Assembly: GCA_002304945.1 (NCBI GenBank)
Contig: DBPQ01000117.1
Coordinates: 367 to 8,460, forward strand
DNA length: 8,094 nucleotides
Direction: 5' to 3'
From: Actinomycetales bacterium UBA1416
Lineage (GTDB): Bacteria > Actinomycetota > Actinomycetes > Actinomycetales > Actinomycetaceae
Positions within the stretch are counted from its first letter, which is position 1, and each line of letters starts with the position of its first letter. Below, in pieces: positions 1 through 5,878 of the stretch. Position numbers and translations under genes: made by a program. Under the pieces are notes generated by a model. That model was given only the letters and a program-made list of their open reading frames with translations. It was not told where the DNA came from and made no database searches.

Positions 1-99
1 CAGGATCGCGAGCGGCAGTGAGCGGTCCCGGACCCGCGCCGCCGGCGGGCGCCGGCGGCCCGGAAGGCTGTCGCGGATGAAGACGTGTGGCGAGTCCAT
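1..99 (-). CDS. 5' end of an unidentified protein (partial)
   Basis: The minus strand reads open from an ATG at 99 to the window edge, giving 33 codons with almost all third positions G or C (about 30 of 33), as in the real genes here. A run of six G (minus strand) lies four bases before the ATG and could act as a Shine-Dalgarno sequence. The peptide begins MDSPHVFIRDSLPGRRR and ends VRDRSLPLAIL. The basic stretch followed by a hydrophobic turn would suit the start of a membrane protein, but too little is present to name a family. It diverges from the 174-aa gene and shares an A+T-rich control region with it. The remainder lies outside the window. Confidence 0.55.
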   Translation of the reverse strand, partial: MDSPHVFIRDSLPGRRRPPAARVRDRSLPLAIL

Positions 100-110
100 G
101 ATCCCCCCTG

Positions 111-172
111 AGTGATGTCGAGGTCTAGAACCTATCGTTTGATGCCGTTTGATGCCATAAGAATCCACATGG
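111..172. promoter_or_regulatory. A+T-rich divergent control region with 10-bp tandem repeat
   Basis: This short stretch is much richer in A and T than its surroundings. It holds a perfect head-to-tail repeat of GTTTGATGCC (137-146 and 147-156) and an inverted repeat AGGT-N5-ACCT around CTAG (121-133). On the minus strand, ATGGCA (158-153), an 18-base spacer and TAGGTT (134-129) form a plausible -35/-10 pair for the leftward gene. The tandem repeat then lies between -35 and -10, where a repressor or activator would act. The composition and repeats are seen directly; the promoter and operator roles are inferred. Confidence 0.4.
137..156. repeat. Perfect 10-bp tandem direct repeat
   Basis: Two adjacent identical copies of GTTTGATGCC. 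The 10-bp period places both copies on the same DNA face, which suits cooperative binding of a regulator. No protein is assigned to it. Confidence 0.8.
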
Positions 173-233
173 TGAGCGCAGAGTCGCGAGGAGCGGGCCC
201 GGCGCCGCGCGCCATGAGGGTGCCTACCGGCGC

Positions 234-239
234 TACCGT
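234..239 (+). promoter_or_regulatory. -10 element for a leaderless mRNA (174-aa gene)
   Basis: TACCGT fits the actinobacterial -10 pattern TANNNT and ends six bases before the ATG at 246. Transcription would then start at or next to the A of the start codon. No Shine-Dalgarno sequence lies at a normal distance, which agrees with leaderless translation. No convincing -35 was found. Confidence 0.45.
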
Positions 240-245
240 GGCGTC

Positions 246-770
246 ATGGACGATCGCTGGGACCGGCTGTTCGCGGATCTCGAAGCCCTGGCCACCCCGG
301 CGCTGGACGAGGACGAGATCCCGGACATGGTCGAGGCCGAACGGGTGGCCGTGGCACTCGCGGACCGTCTGGCGGGCGCCGTCGGGCGGCACGCGGACCT
401 CCTCACGCGTGCGGGCAGGCGCCTCGGCGGGACGGTGCGGGAGGCCGGGCCGGACTGGGTGGCGCTCGCGGCGGCATCCTCGCTCCACGTGGTCCCACTC
501 GTGGCCGTGCGCTGGGTCGCCGCCCTCGACGGCCCGAGCCGGCCCTCCCACGGCGCGGTCCGCGCCTCCCTGGCCGCCGTCGTCCGCCGGCTGGCACGCA
601 CCGGGCTGCCGGTGGTGGCCGATGTCGACGGCGCGGTGCTCCGCGGGGCGATCGTGGCGGTGGGGGCGGACCACTGCGACCTTGCCACCGAGACCGCGGT
701 GCTCACCGTGCCCCTCGCGGTGCTCGACGGCCTCCGGGTCGACGCCCTCAGTGCCGGGTGGGACGAGTGA
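246..770 (+). CDS. Hypothetical protein with probable tandem LSm-like folds
   Basis: This 174-aa protein resembles a widespread uncharacterised actinobacterial family, sometimes mislabelled 'Fis family regulator', which sits beside a BldC-like HTH gene and a SAF gene as it does here. The N-terminus WDRLFADLEAL (5-15) and an acidic helix through about residue 45 match the family's usual opening. Two beta-rich segments follow: about 48-95 with GPDWVALAAASSLHVVPLVAV, then about 119-165 with VDGAVLRGAIVAVGADHCDLA. Each has the short-strand, Gly-Asp-turn pattern of an Sm/LSm-like barrel. There is no signal peptide, membrane segment or recognisable catalytic motif. The ATG at 246 is chosen because family resemblance begins there and a -10 hexamer lies just upstream. 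RNA or nucleic-acid binding is possible from the fold, but function is unknown. Confidence 0.85.
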   Translation: MDDRWDRLFADLEALATPALDEDEIPDMVEAERVAVALADRLAGAVGRHADLLTRAGRRLGGTVREAGPDWVALAAASSLHVVPLVAVRWVAALDGPSRPSHGAVRASLAAVVRRLARTGLPVVADVDGAVLRGAIVAVGADHCDLATETAVLTVPLAVLDGLRVDALSAGWDE

Positions 771-774
771 CCGC

Positions 775-791
775 AGCCGCCCGCCCCGGCT
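775..791. terminator. Weak hairpin at convergent gene ends
   Basis: AGCCG (775-779) can pair with CGGCT (787-791) around a 7-base C-rich loop. GTGA and TCAC sequences outside it could extend the structure across an internal loop. It lies in the 29-base gap between the convergent 174-aa gene and the HTH gene. There is no T tract, so a bidirectional terminator role is only a suggestion. Confidence 0.3.
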
Positions 792-799
792 CGCTCACC

Positions 800-1024
800 T
801 CACAGTGACGACTGCTCGCGTGACTCCGCCGCGACCCGCGCGGCATTCTCCGCGTACTTCCGGTCGATGTAGTCCTCCAGGGCGCTGACCTCGACGCGCC
901 ACTGGTTGCGGCCGCCCACCTGGATGGCCGGGAGTTCCCCCGAGCGCACCATCGCCCGTGCCTGCGCCATCGAGATGGCGAGGTTCTCCGCGACATCCGC
1001 GAGGGTGAGGAAACGCGCTGGCAT
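800..1024 (-). CDS. Small BldC/excisionase-type helix-turn-helix DNA-binding protein
   Basis: The 74-aa protein is almost entirely one winged-helix domain of the MerR/excisionase type: FLTLADVAENLAISMAQARA (5-24) is the helix-turn-helix, ELPAIQVGGRNQWRVEVSAL (30-49) is the wing with its Gly-Arg-Asn turn, and ALEDYIDRKY closes the domain. The order 'TLADVAENL ... RSGELPAIQVGGRNQWRV' matches BldC-like regulators of Actinobacteria, which bind DNA without an effector domain. The tail (58-74) is polar. The ATG at 1024 is preferred over an in-frame ATG at 1114, because the extra 30 residues are low-complexity and unlike the family, and because a -10-like hexamer lies just before 1024. It diverges from the SAF gene. 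Its targets cannot be read from the sequence. Confidence 0.88.
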   Translation of the reverse strand: MPARFLTLADVAENLAISMAQARAMVRSGELPAIQVGGRNQWRVEVSALEDYIDRKYAENAARVAAESREQSSL

Positions 1025-1030
1025 GTTCCC

Positions 1031-1036
1031 AGTCTG
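1031..1036 (-). promoter_or_regulatory. -10 element for a leaderless mRNA (HTH gene)
   Basis: On the minus strand CAGACT ends six bases before the ATG at 1024. It keeps the two most conserved -10 positions, A2 and T6. There is no Shine-Dalgarno sequence at a usual distance (only a GGGAAC run touching the ATG), which supports a leaderless message. Confidence 0.4.
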
Positions 1037-1074
1037 GCACGGCGGGCACCCCCGGGGCCCGTGGCGCCACCGTC

Positions 1075-1100
1075 CTGTGGACAGCCGCGGCGGGGCCGCG
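1075..1100. promoter_or_regulatory. Inverted repeats between the divergent HTH and SAF genes
   Basis: Two small dyads lie in the 116-base divergent gap: CTGT-GG-ACAG (1075-1084) and CGCGGC-GGG-GCCGCG (1086-1100). Either could be an operator, possibly for the adjacent HTH protein. In DNA this GC-rich such repeats also arise by chance. A CACACT at 1112-1117 is a possible -10 for the SAF gene. Confidence 0.25.
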
Positions 1101-1127
1101 ACGCCGTCCGGCACACTGGACCCGTGC

Positions 1128-1135
1128 GGAAGGAG
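1128..1135 (+). promoter_or_regulatory. Strong Shine-Dalgarno deciding the SAF gene start
   Basis: GGAAGGAG ends five bases before the GTG at 1141. It favours this GTG over the in-frame ATG nine codons into the reading frame. It also contrasts with the many genes here that lack an SD. Confidence 0.7.
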
Positions 1136-1140
1136 CAGGG

Positions 1141-1758
1141 GTGGGCACAGAATTCGCGCGGCGCATGAGGCGTCCCTCGTGGAGGGACCCGCGCCTCGGC
1201 GTCGGGATGGTGTTGGTGGCGGCCTCGGTCGCGCTCGGGACCCATGTGGTCTCCGACGCGAGCAGGACCGAGCAGGTGTGGGCGGCCCGGGAGGTGCTGA
1301 CCCCGGGGGAGGCCCTCGCCGGAGCGGTGGTGCTCGTGGAGGTCAACCCGGAGGTCGCGCCGCTCTACCTGCCTGCCGGGGCGGACCTGGAGGCGACGGT
1401 TGATCGGGTGGTCGGAGCCGGCGAGCTCGTGCCGGCGGACGCCGTGGTGGCGCTCGACGCCGTGGACCTGCGCTCGGTGGTGGTGCCCGCCGGGTCCCGG
1501 CTCCCGGCCGCAGTCGGCGCCGGGACGCGCGTGGACGTCTGGTTCAACCCGCGGGCGACACCCGGCAGCGCCGTGCCCGCCAGCCCCGCGCACGTGGTCG
1601 CCGAGGACGTGCTCGTGGAGGACGTGACGGTCGAGGACTCGATGTTCGCCGGCGCCGAGTTCGGCTCCGTGCAGCTCCTCCTCACCGCGGACCTCCTGCC
1701 CGCGGTCCTCGCGGCGATGGGGTCCGACGGGTCGCTGGTGGTCGTCCCCCGTGCCTGA
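1141..1758 (+). CDS. Membrane-anchored SAF-domain protein (CpaB/RcpC-like)
   Basis: The 205-aa protein starts with a basic N-terminus (RRMRRPSWRDPR, 7-18), then one hydrophobic helix LGVGMVLVAASVALGTHVV (about 19-37). It is probably a signal anchor that leaves the rest outside the membrane. Residues about 45-110 read as a SAF domain: VWAAREVLTPGEALAGAVVL with the later VGAGELVPADAVVALDAVDL. A beta-rich C-terminus (about 112-205) follows. SAF proteins of this kind (CpaB/RcpC) take part in Flp/Tad pilus assembly in the periplasm or cell wall. The next gene, overlapping by eight bases, encodes a CpaE-like protein, which supports that link. No secretion ATPase or pilin follows, so a pilus role is uncertain. 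A good SD supports the GTG start. Confidence 0.82.
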   Translation: MGTEFARRMRRPSWRDPRLGVGMVLVAASVALGTHVVSDASRTEQVWAAREVLTPGEALAGAVVLVEVNPEVAPLYLPAGADLEATVDRVVGAGELVPADAVVALDAVDLRSVVVPAGSRLPAAVGAGTRVDVWFNPRATPGSAVPASPAHVVAEDVLVEDVTVEDSMFAGAEFGSVQLLLTADLLPAVLAAMGSDGSLVVVPRA

Positions 1759-2965
1759 CGTCCAGGTCCTCCTCGCCGTCCAGGGCCCGGGGGAGACGGA
1801 CCTCGTCAGCGCCATCAGCCGCGCCCCGGGGCTCACGGTCTCGCGCCGCTGCGGCGACGTCGCCGAGCTGCTGGCGGCTGCGGGCGCCCGGCTCGGGACG
1901 GTGGCGGTCGTGTCGGCCTCCCACCTCGGCATCGACCGGGTCGTCGTCGACCGGCTGCGCCAGATGGGGGTGCTCTCCGTGGGCCTCGCCGCGCCCGAGG
2001 ACACCGGACGCGTCGCCGCCCTCGGGGTGGACGCCGTCGTCGACCAGGCCGGCGGCACGCACGCCGTGCTCGCCGCACTCACCGGCGTGCGCGACCTGCC
2101 GCCGCCCCCGCCCCCGCCGGAGGAGCCGCAGGCGGCGGACGGCGTCCTCGTCACCGTGTGGGGGACGACGGGCGCGCCGGGGCGGACGACCCTCGCCGTC
2201 AACCTCGCCCACACCCTCACCCGCCACGGGACAGTGGGGCTCGTCGACGCCGACACGCGCGCCCCGAGCGTCGCCCAGGTGCTCGGCCTCGTCGACGAGT
2301 CCTCCGCGCTCGCCCTCGCCGTGCGCGCGGCCACGCAGGGCCGCCTGGACGCCGCGACCCTCGACCGGAGCTTCCCCCGGGTGGGGCAGGTCGCGGTGAT
2401 GACCGGGCTCACCCGGCCGGACCGGTGGCGGGAGGCGCCCGCCGCCGGGCTGGAGGTGGTGCTCGAGCGCGCCCGCGCGCGTTTCGGCTTCACGGTCGTC
2501 GACGTCGCGGGCGGCTGGGAGCCAGAGGCGCCCGGCTTCGACTCCGCGTTCGCGCCGGCGCGGGACGGCGCCCAGCTGGCGGCCCTGCGCCTCGCCGACG
2601 TCGTCGTCGTGGTCGGTGCCGCGGACCCGGTGGGCATCCACCGCCTCATCAGCCTGCTCGCCGAGAGGCCGCGGACGCAGGGCCGCGAGGTCGTGGTCGT
2701 GACCGGGGTCCGCCCCTCCGTCGGGGGGCCAGCCCCCGACCGCGCGGTCCGCGAGGCGCTCGCGCGGTTCGCCGGCGTGGCGGACCCCGTGCTCGTCGAC
2801 GACGACCGCCCCGGCCTCGACGCCGCCCTCATGGCGGGGGAGTACCTCGCCATGACCGCCCCGCGCTCGCCGGCGCTCGCCGGGATCGAGGAGCTCGCCC
2901 GCGTGGTGGCGGGAGCACCGGTCTCGCGCCGCGCGGCCCGTCCCCTGCGCAGGCGACGGCGGTAG
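1751..2965 (+). CDS. MinD/CpaE-like P-loop protein with degenerate Walker A
   Basis: This 404-aa protein has three parts: an N-terminal receiver-like alpha/beta region (1-112; strands VQVLLAV, VAVVSA, VLSVGLA), a proline linker (117-123), and a MinD/ParA-type ATPase domain (about 131-390). The Walker A region WGTTGAPGRTT (137-147) has Arg145 where the P-loop Lys should be and Thr140 in place of the signature Lys. VGLVDADT (162-169) matches the A' motif and FTVVDVAGG (247-255) the Walker B. This layout matches CpaE/TadZ proteins, which place Tad pilus machinery at the membrane. The same family is often annotated as septum-site-determining protein. The C-terminus is very basic (RRAARPLRRRRR) and may bind membrane or nucleic acid. 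The GTG start overlaps the SAF stop by eight bases, implying coupled translation. Reduced or altered nucleotide hydrolysis is inferred from the substitutions. Confidence 0.82.
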   Translation: MPDVQVLLAVQGPGETDLVSAISRAPGLTVSRRCGDVAELLAAAGARLGTVAVVSASHLGIDRVVVDRLRQMGVLSVGLAAPEDTGRVAALGVDAVVDQAGGTHAVLAALTGVRDLPPPPPPPEEPQAADGVLVTVWGTTGAPGRTTLAVNLAHTLTRHGTVGLVDADTRAPSVAQVLGLVDESSALALAVRAATQGRLDAATLDRSFPRVGQVAVMTGLTRPDRWREAPAAGLEVVLERARARFGFTVVDVAGGWEPEAPGFDSAFAPARDGAQLAALRLADVVVVVGAADPVGIHRLISLLAERPRTQGREVVVVTGVRPSVGGPAPDRAVREALARFAGVADPVLVDDDRPGLDAALMAGEYLAMTAPRSPALAGIEELARVVAGAPVSRRAARPLRRRRR

Positions 2966-2969
2966 CGGC

Positions 2970-2975
2970 TTTACT
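2970..2975 (+). promoter_or_regulatory. -10 element for a leaderless mRNA (DUF6912 gene)
   Basis: TTTACT ends six bases before the ATG at 2982 and lies in the 16-base gap after the ATPase stop. GGGAG almost touches the ATG, too close for a normal SD. The gene may thus have its own leaderless transcript in addition to read-through from upstream. Confidence 0.4.
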
Positions 2976-2981
2976 GGGAGC

Positions 2982-3431
2982 ATGCGCGTCTACCTGCCCG
3001 CCGTTGCCGCCGACCTCACCGAAGAGCTGCGTCCCCCGCTCGTCCACGCCGTCACCCCCGCGGTGCGCGCCGAGTTCCCGGGGGAGGACGAGGAGACGCT
3101 CGAGCTCATCGCGTTCCTCGCCGCCGCCGACGACTCCGTGCGCCTGATCGCCGAGCGGGGCGCCCCGCCGCGCCGGGTGGTCCTGGCCGCGGACGTCCCG
3201 GACGCCCGTCTCACCCCCGGCGGCGAGGACGAACTCGCGACGGTGCTGGTGCCGGACGGCCCCGTGCCGTGGGACTCCGTGGTCTCCATCCACGTGGACG
3301 GCCCCGACGCCGCGGCGCGGGTGACGGCCGCGGCAGCGGGCGACGCGGAGGCGCTCGACGCGCTCGGCGAGGAGGACCTGCTCTGGTTCGACGTCACCGA
3401 ACGCGACGCCGTCGTGGCGCAGCTGGCCTGA
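2982..3431 (+). CDS. DUF6912-type conserved actinobacterial protein
   Basis: The 149-aa acidic protein starts MRVYLPA, the typical opening of the DUF6912 family, and carries the family's other landmarks in order: HAVTPAVRAEF (22-32), a helix ELIAFLAAADDSVRLIAE (41-58), RRVVLAADVPDA (64-75), WDSVVSIHVD (97-106) and the C-terminal EEDLLWFDVTE (130-140). There is no signal peptide or membrane segment, and no known enzyme motif. In Micrococcales this gene commonly lies next to hisN and rsgA, as here, though on the opposite strand. Its function is unknown. The length is normal for the family. The stop codon lies within a 16-bp tandem duplication. Confidence 0.85.
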   Translation: MRVYLPAVAADLTEELRPPLVHAVTPAVRAEFPGEDEETLELIAFLAAADDSVRLIAERGAPPRRVVLAADVPDARLTPGGEDELATVLVPDGPVPWDSVVSIHVDGPDAAARVTAAAAGDAEALDALGEEDLLWFDVTERDAVVAQLA

Positions 3432-3455
3432 GAACCCGGTGGCCTGAGAGCCCGG
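3424..3455. repeat. 16-bp tandem duplication spanning a stop codon
   Basis: The unit TGGCCTGAGAACCCGG (3424-3439) is followed directly by a second copy (3440-3455) with one change, A to G at 3450. The first copy contains the last codon and TGA stop of the DUF6912 gene. The second copy repeats the stop-codon sequence in the non-coding gap. This looks like a slippage duplication. Confidence 0.75.
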
Positions 3456-3476
3456 CGGCCCGGCGAGCCCGGGCCG
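3456..3476. terminator. GC-rich hairpin between convergent DUF6912 and hisN genes
   Basis: CGGCCCGG (3456-3463) pairs perfectly with CCGGGCCG (3469-3476) around the loop CGAGC. The stem has eight G-C pairs, and a flanking G-U pair is possible. There is no T tract, as is common for actinobacterial terminators. Its position in the 68-base convergent gap suggests it stops transcription from both sides. Confidence 0.6.
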
Positions 3477-3499
3477 TCCGTTGACCGCTCCCGGCCCGG

Positions 3500-4288
3500 T
3501 CAGTCCTCCTGCGACCCGAGCTGGCGGAGGACCGCGTCGTGCAGCACCCCGTTCGTGGCCACCGCGTTGCCACCCCACGGTCCGGGCGTGCCGTCGAGGG
3601 AGGTGAACGCGCCCCCGGCCTCGGTGACGATCGGGACGAGCGCCGCCATGTCGTACAGCTCGAGCTCGGGCTCGCAGGCGATGTCCACGGCGCCCTCCGC
3701 CACGAGCATGTAGGACCAGAAGTCCCCGTAGGCGCGTGTGCGCCAGCACCCCTGGGCGAGGGAGAGGAAGGCGCGCAGCTGGCCGCGCTCCGCCCACCCG
3801 CCGAGCGAGGAGTAGGAGAGCGAGGCGTCGGCGATCCGGGGGACCCGGGAGGCGTGGATGCGGTGCGCGGTGGCGAGCGACTTGCCGGTCCAGGCGCCGC
3901 TGCCGGTGGCCGCCCACCAGCGCCGGCCGAGTGCGGGGGCCGAGACGAGACCGAGCACCACCTGGCCGTCCTCCACCAGGCCGAGGAGGGTGGCCCACAC
4001 GGGGACGCCGCGGACGAAGTTGTGCGTGCCGTCGATGGGGTCCACCACCCACTGGCGGGGCGAGTGCCCCGTGGCCCCGAACTCCTCGCCGAGGATGGAG
4101 TCACGCGGCCGGGTGCGCTGCAGCTGCGCGCGGACCACGGACTCGGCGGACCGGTCCGCATCGGTCACCAGGGTGGTGTCCGGCTTCGACTCGACCGCGA
4201 GGTCCTGGGCCTGGAAGCGGGCCATGGTGATCGCGTCCACCTGGTCGGCGATCACGTGGGCGAGGCGGAGGTCGTCGTCGAATGCCAT
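3500..4288 (-). CDS. hisN: Inositol-monophosphatase-family phosphatase, probably histidinol-phosphatase
   Basis: The 262-aa protein has the metal-dependent phosphatase motifs of the IMPase superfamily. These are VTDADRSAE (41-49), the metal-binding GEEFG (67-71), WVVDPIDGTHNF (80-91) with the catalytic DPIDGT, and the late AYGDFWSYMLVAEGAVDIA (186-204) and ELYDMAAL (210-217), whose Asp213 completes the metal site. GEEFG and YGDFW are features of actinobacterial HisN, which removes phosphate from L-histidinol phosphate late in histidine synthesis in the cytosol. An IMPase or other small-phosphate role cannot be excluded. The ATG at 4288 (MAFDDDLRLAHVIAD) fits the family N-terminus. It starts ten bases after the rsgA stop, so the two are probably co-transcribed. 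Length is normal for the family and all key residues are present. Confidence 0.88.
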   Translation of the reverse strand: MAFDDDLRLAHVIADQVDAITMARFQAQDLAVESKPDTTLVTDADRSAESVVRAQLQRTRPRDSILGEEFGATGHSPRQWVVDPIDGTHNFVRGVPVWATLLGLVEDGQVVLGLVSAPALGRRWWAATGSGAWTGKSLATAHRIHASRVPRIADASLSYSSLGGWAERGQLRAFLSLAQGCWRTRAYGDFWSYMLVAEGAVDIACEPELELYDMAALVPIVTEAGGAFTSLDGTPGPWGGNAVATNGVLHDAVLRQLGSQED

Positions 4289-4298
4289 GGCCGCCACG

Positions 4299-5327
4299 TT
4301 AGCGCGCGGCGAGCAGCCTCCGGTACGAGGCGAGCCGGGCACGGCGGTAATCGTGGTCGCGGGCGCTGAGCGGTTCGCCGTCGGGCCCGGTGGCGGCGCG
4401 CACCCACGCGTCCAGCTCGCAGTCGGGGGATCCCTCCTGGTGGGTGCACCCGCGGGGGCACTCCGCCGCCGCGTCGGCGAGGTCCGCGAAGCCACGCAGC
4501 AGGTCCTCCGGCTGCACGTGGGCGAGGCCGAAGGACCGGATCCCGGGGGTGTCGATGACGAGGCCGCCGCCGGGCAGCGGGAGGGCGACGGCGGAGGACG
4601 ACGTGTGGCGCCCCCGCCCGGTCACCTCGTTCACGTCCCCGGTGCGGCGGTCCGCCCCGGGGACGAGGAGGTTCACGAGGGTCGACTTGCCGACCCCCGA
4701 GTGCCCGACCATCACCGAGACCTCGTCACGCAGCGCCGCCCGCAGCTCGTCCACCCCCTCGCGGGAGTCGCCGTCGACGGCGGTGACCACCACCGCCAGG
4801 TCGAGGCCGCGGTACTGGGCCAGGAACCGGTCCGGGGAGGCCAGATCCGCCTTGGTGAGGCAGAGGAGCGGCCGCATCCCGGCGTCGTAGGCCGCCACCA
4901 GGAAGCGGTCCACGAGGCGGGCGCGGGGCGGGGGGTCCGCGAGGGCCACCACGATGACGAGCTGGGTGGCGTTGGCGACGACGACGCGTTCCACCCCGGC
5001 GGCGTCGCCGTCCTCGGAGCTGCGGCGCAGCGCCGAGCGGCGCTCCTCGACGGTGACGATCCGGGCGAGGGTGTCCTTGCGGCCGCTCAGGTCCCCGACG
5101 AGCGCGACCCGGTCGCCCACGACGACGGCCCCCCGGCCGAGCTCACGCGCCGTGACGGCGGTGACGTCCACGCCGTCGTCGGTGGCGACGGCGTACCGGC
5201 CCCGGTCCACGGCCATCACCCGGCCGCGGGGTGCTCCGCTGTGGTCCGGACGGTTCTTGGTGCGCGGCCGGGACCCGCGGCCGGGACGGATCCGGACCCG
5301 GTGGTCGTCAGTGCCCGTGTCCCTCAC
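4299..5327 (-). CDS. rsgA: Ribosome small-subunit-dependent GTPase A
   Basis: RsgA is a circularly permuted GTPase that helps late 30S ribosome maturation. The 342-aa product has an N-terminal OB-fold-like region (about 35-100). It then has the G motifs in permuted order: LTKADL (157-162, G4), VTA (181-183, G5-like), GHSGVGKST (208-216, Walker A/G1), GRGRHTSS (237-244, switch I/G2) and VIDTPG (257-262, G3). The C-terminal zinc site is complete: Cys290, Cys294, His296 and Cys303. The basic start RVRIRPGRGSRPRTKNRP (10-27) is typical of actinobacterial RsgA. I place the start at GTG 5327, where GTGA overlaps the stop of the upstream doxX-like gene and implies coupled translation. The open frame continues further upstream through that gene, but the extra sequence is its shadow and unlike RsgA. 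Confidence 0.93.
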   Translation of the reverse strand: MRDTGTDDHRVRIRPGRGSRPRTKNRPDHSGAPRGRVMAVDRGRYAVATDDGVDVTAVTARELGRGAVVVGDRVALVGDLSGRKDTLARIVTVEERRSALRRSSEDGDAAGVERVVVANATQLVIVVALADPPPRARLVDRFLVAAYDAGMRPLLCLTKADLASPDRFLAQYRGLDLAVVVTAVDGDSREGVDELRAALRDEVSVMVGHSGVGKSTLVNLLVPGADRRTGDVNEVTGRGRHTSSSAVALPLPGGGLVIDTPGIRSFGLAHVQPEDLLRGFADLADAAAECPRGCTHQEGSPDCELDAWVRAATGPDGEPLSARDHDYRRARLASYRRLLAAR

Positions 5328-5821
5328 GCGGACGCGTAGCGGTCCTTGAGGGTGGACTTCGTGTCCCGCAGGTCGGCGCGGTGCTCGAGGAAGTTGTGGT
5401 AGCGCCAGCCGAGGGAGGGCTTGCCGTCGCGGTCGGCCGCGGCGAGCAGGAGGCCGCCGCCGAGTCCGAGGCCCCGCATCATGCCCTTCAGGCGCTCCTT
5501 GCGCTCCTCGCCGTCGGCCTCCCAGAACGGGTTGTTGACCACGGTCACGGGGATGTTGAGGACGGCGAGGGTGAGGGCGGCGGTGCGGGGCTTCCGCCCC
5601 GTGGCGAGGCACAGGCCCGCGATGGCGCTCACCGCACCGGAGGCCCGTGCGAGCATCGTGGCGTCGGAGCTGAGCACCGGCGGCACCCCCGCGCGTTCCA
5701 GGAGCGGCTGCACCTTGCGGAACCGGGCGACGTGGGCCTCGGGGGCGCGGACGGCGTCGAGGCCGTCGGCGACGAAGTAGGCGGCGAGCATCGGTCGGGC
5801 GATCAGTCGTGTGAGGCTCAT
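5324..5821 (-). CDS. DoxX-family integral membrane protein
   Basis: The 165-aa protein has the four-helix layout of DoxX-like proteins: MTLs near RPMLAAYFVADGLDAVR (9-25), SGAVSAIAGLCLATG (61-75), TAALTLAVLNIPVTVVNNPFW (80-100) and MMRGLGLGGGLLLAAAD (114-130). The N-terminal 'ARP.LA..FVADG.DA.R.P' pattern and the conserved NNPFW are typical of the actinobacterial branch. In mycobacteria a DoxX homologue works with superoxide dismutase and a thiosulfate sulfurtransferase-like partner in oxidative-stress defence, but neither partner is visible here. It is the first gene of the doxX-rsgA-hisN operon and diverges from sigR. Its own control could be linked to redox stress, though no SigR site faces it. 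The last residues (KSTLKDRYASA) run into rsgA through GTGA. The precise substrate or role is unknown. Confidence 0.85.
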   Translation of the reverse strand: MSLTRLIARPMLAAYFVADGLDAVRAPEAHVARFRKVQPLLERAGVPPVLSSDATMLARASGAVSAIAGLCLATGRKPRTAALTLAVLNIPVTVVNNPFWEADGEERKERLKGMMRGLGLGGGLLLAAADRDGKPSLGWRYHNFLEHRADLRDTKSTLKDRYASA

Positions 5822-5826
5822 GCTCC

Positions 5827-5832
5827 ATTGTG
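5827..5832 (-). promoter_or_regulatory. -10 element for a leaderless mRNA (doxX-like operon)
   Basis: On the minus strand CACAAT, close to TATAAT, ends five bases before the ATG at 5821. The start codon would be at or next to the transcript 5' end. An overlapping ATGG earlier in the sequence is out of frame. No clear -35 is seen. Confidence 0.45.
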
Positions 5833-5856
5833 GGCGCAGCCGGGGACGCCCCGCCA

Positions 5857-5866
5857 GCGGTACCGC
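5857..5866. promoter_or_regulatory. 10-bp perfect palindrome in the doxX/sigR gap
   Basis: GCGGTACCGC is a perfect dyad located between the divergent doxX -10 region and the SigR-type promoter of sigR. It could be an operator for either side, but it is short and chance is possible. Confidence 0.25.
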
Positions 5867-5878
5867 GTGCCGGGGTGC

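Noticed and set aside
1025..1114. Longer start of the HTH gene at 1114
   Set aside because: The added 30 residues are unlike the family, while ATG 1024 has a -10-like element just upstream and begins the domain directly.
748..2853. 701-codon minus-strand open frame
   Set aside because: It lies opposite the HTH, SAF and ATPase genes, has low-complexity Arg/Ser/Thr/Pro-rich sequence and matches no family. It is a GC-rich antisense shadow.
2829..4052. Long minus-strand open frame across DUF6912 and hisN
   Set aside because: Its product is Arg/Gly/Pro-rich without domains and is out of frame with hisN. The real genes explain the region.
3858..5339. 493-codon plus-strand open frame
   Set aside because: It is antisense to hisN and rsgA, whose motifs are intact, and has no recognisable domain.
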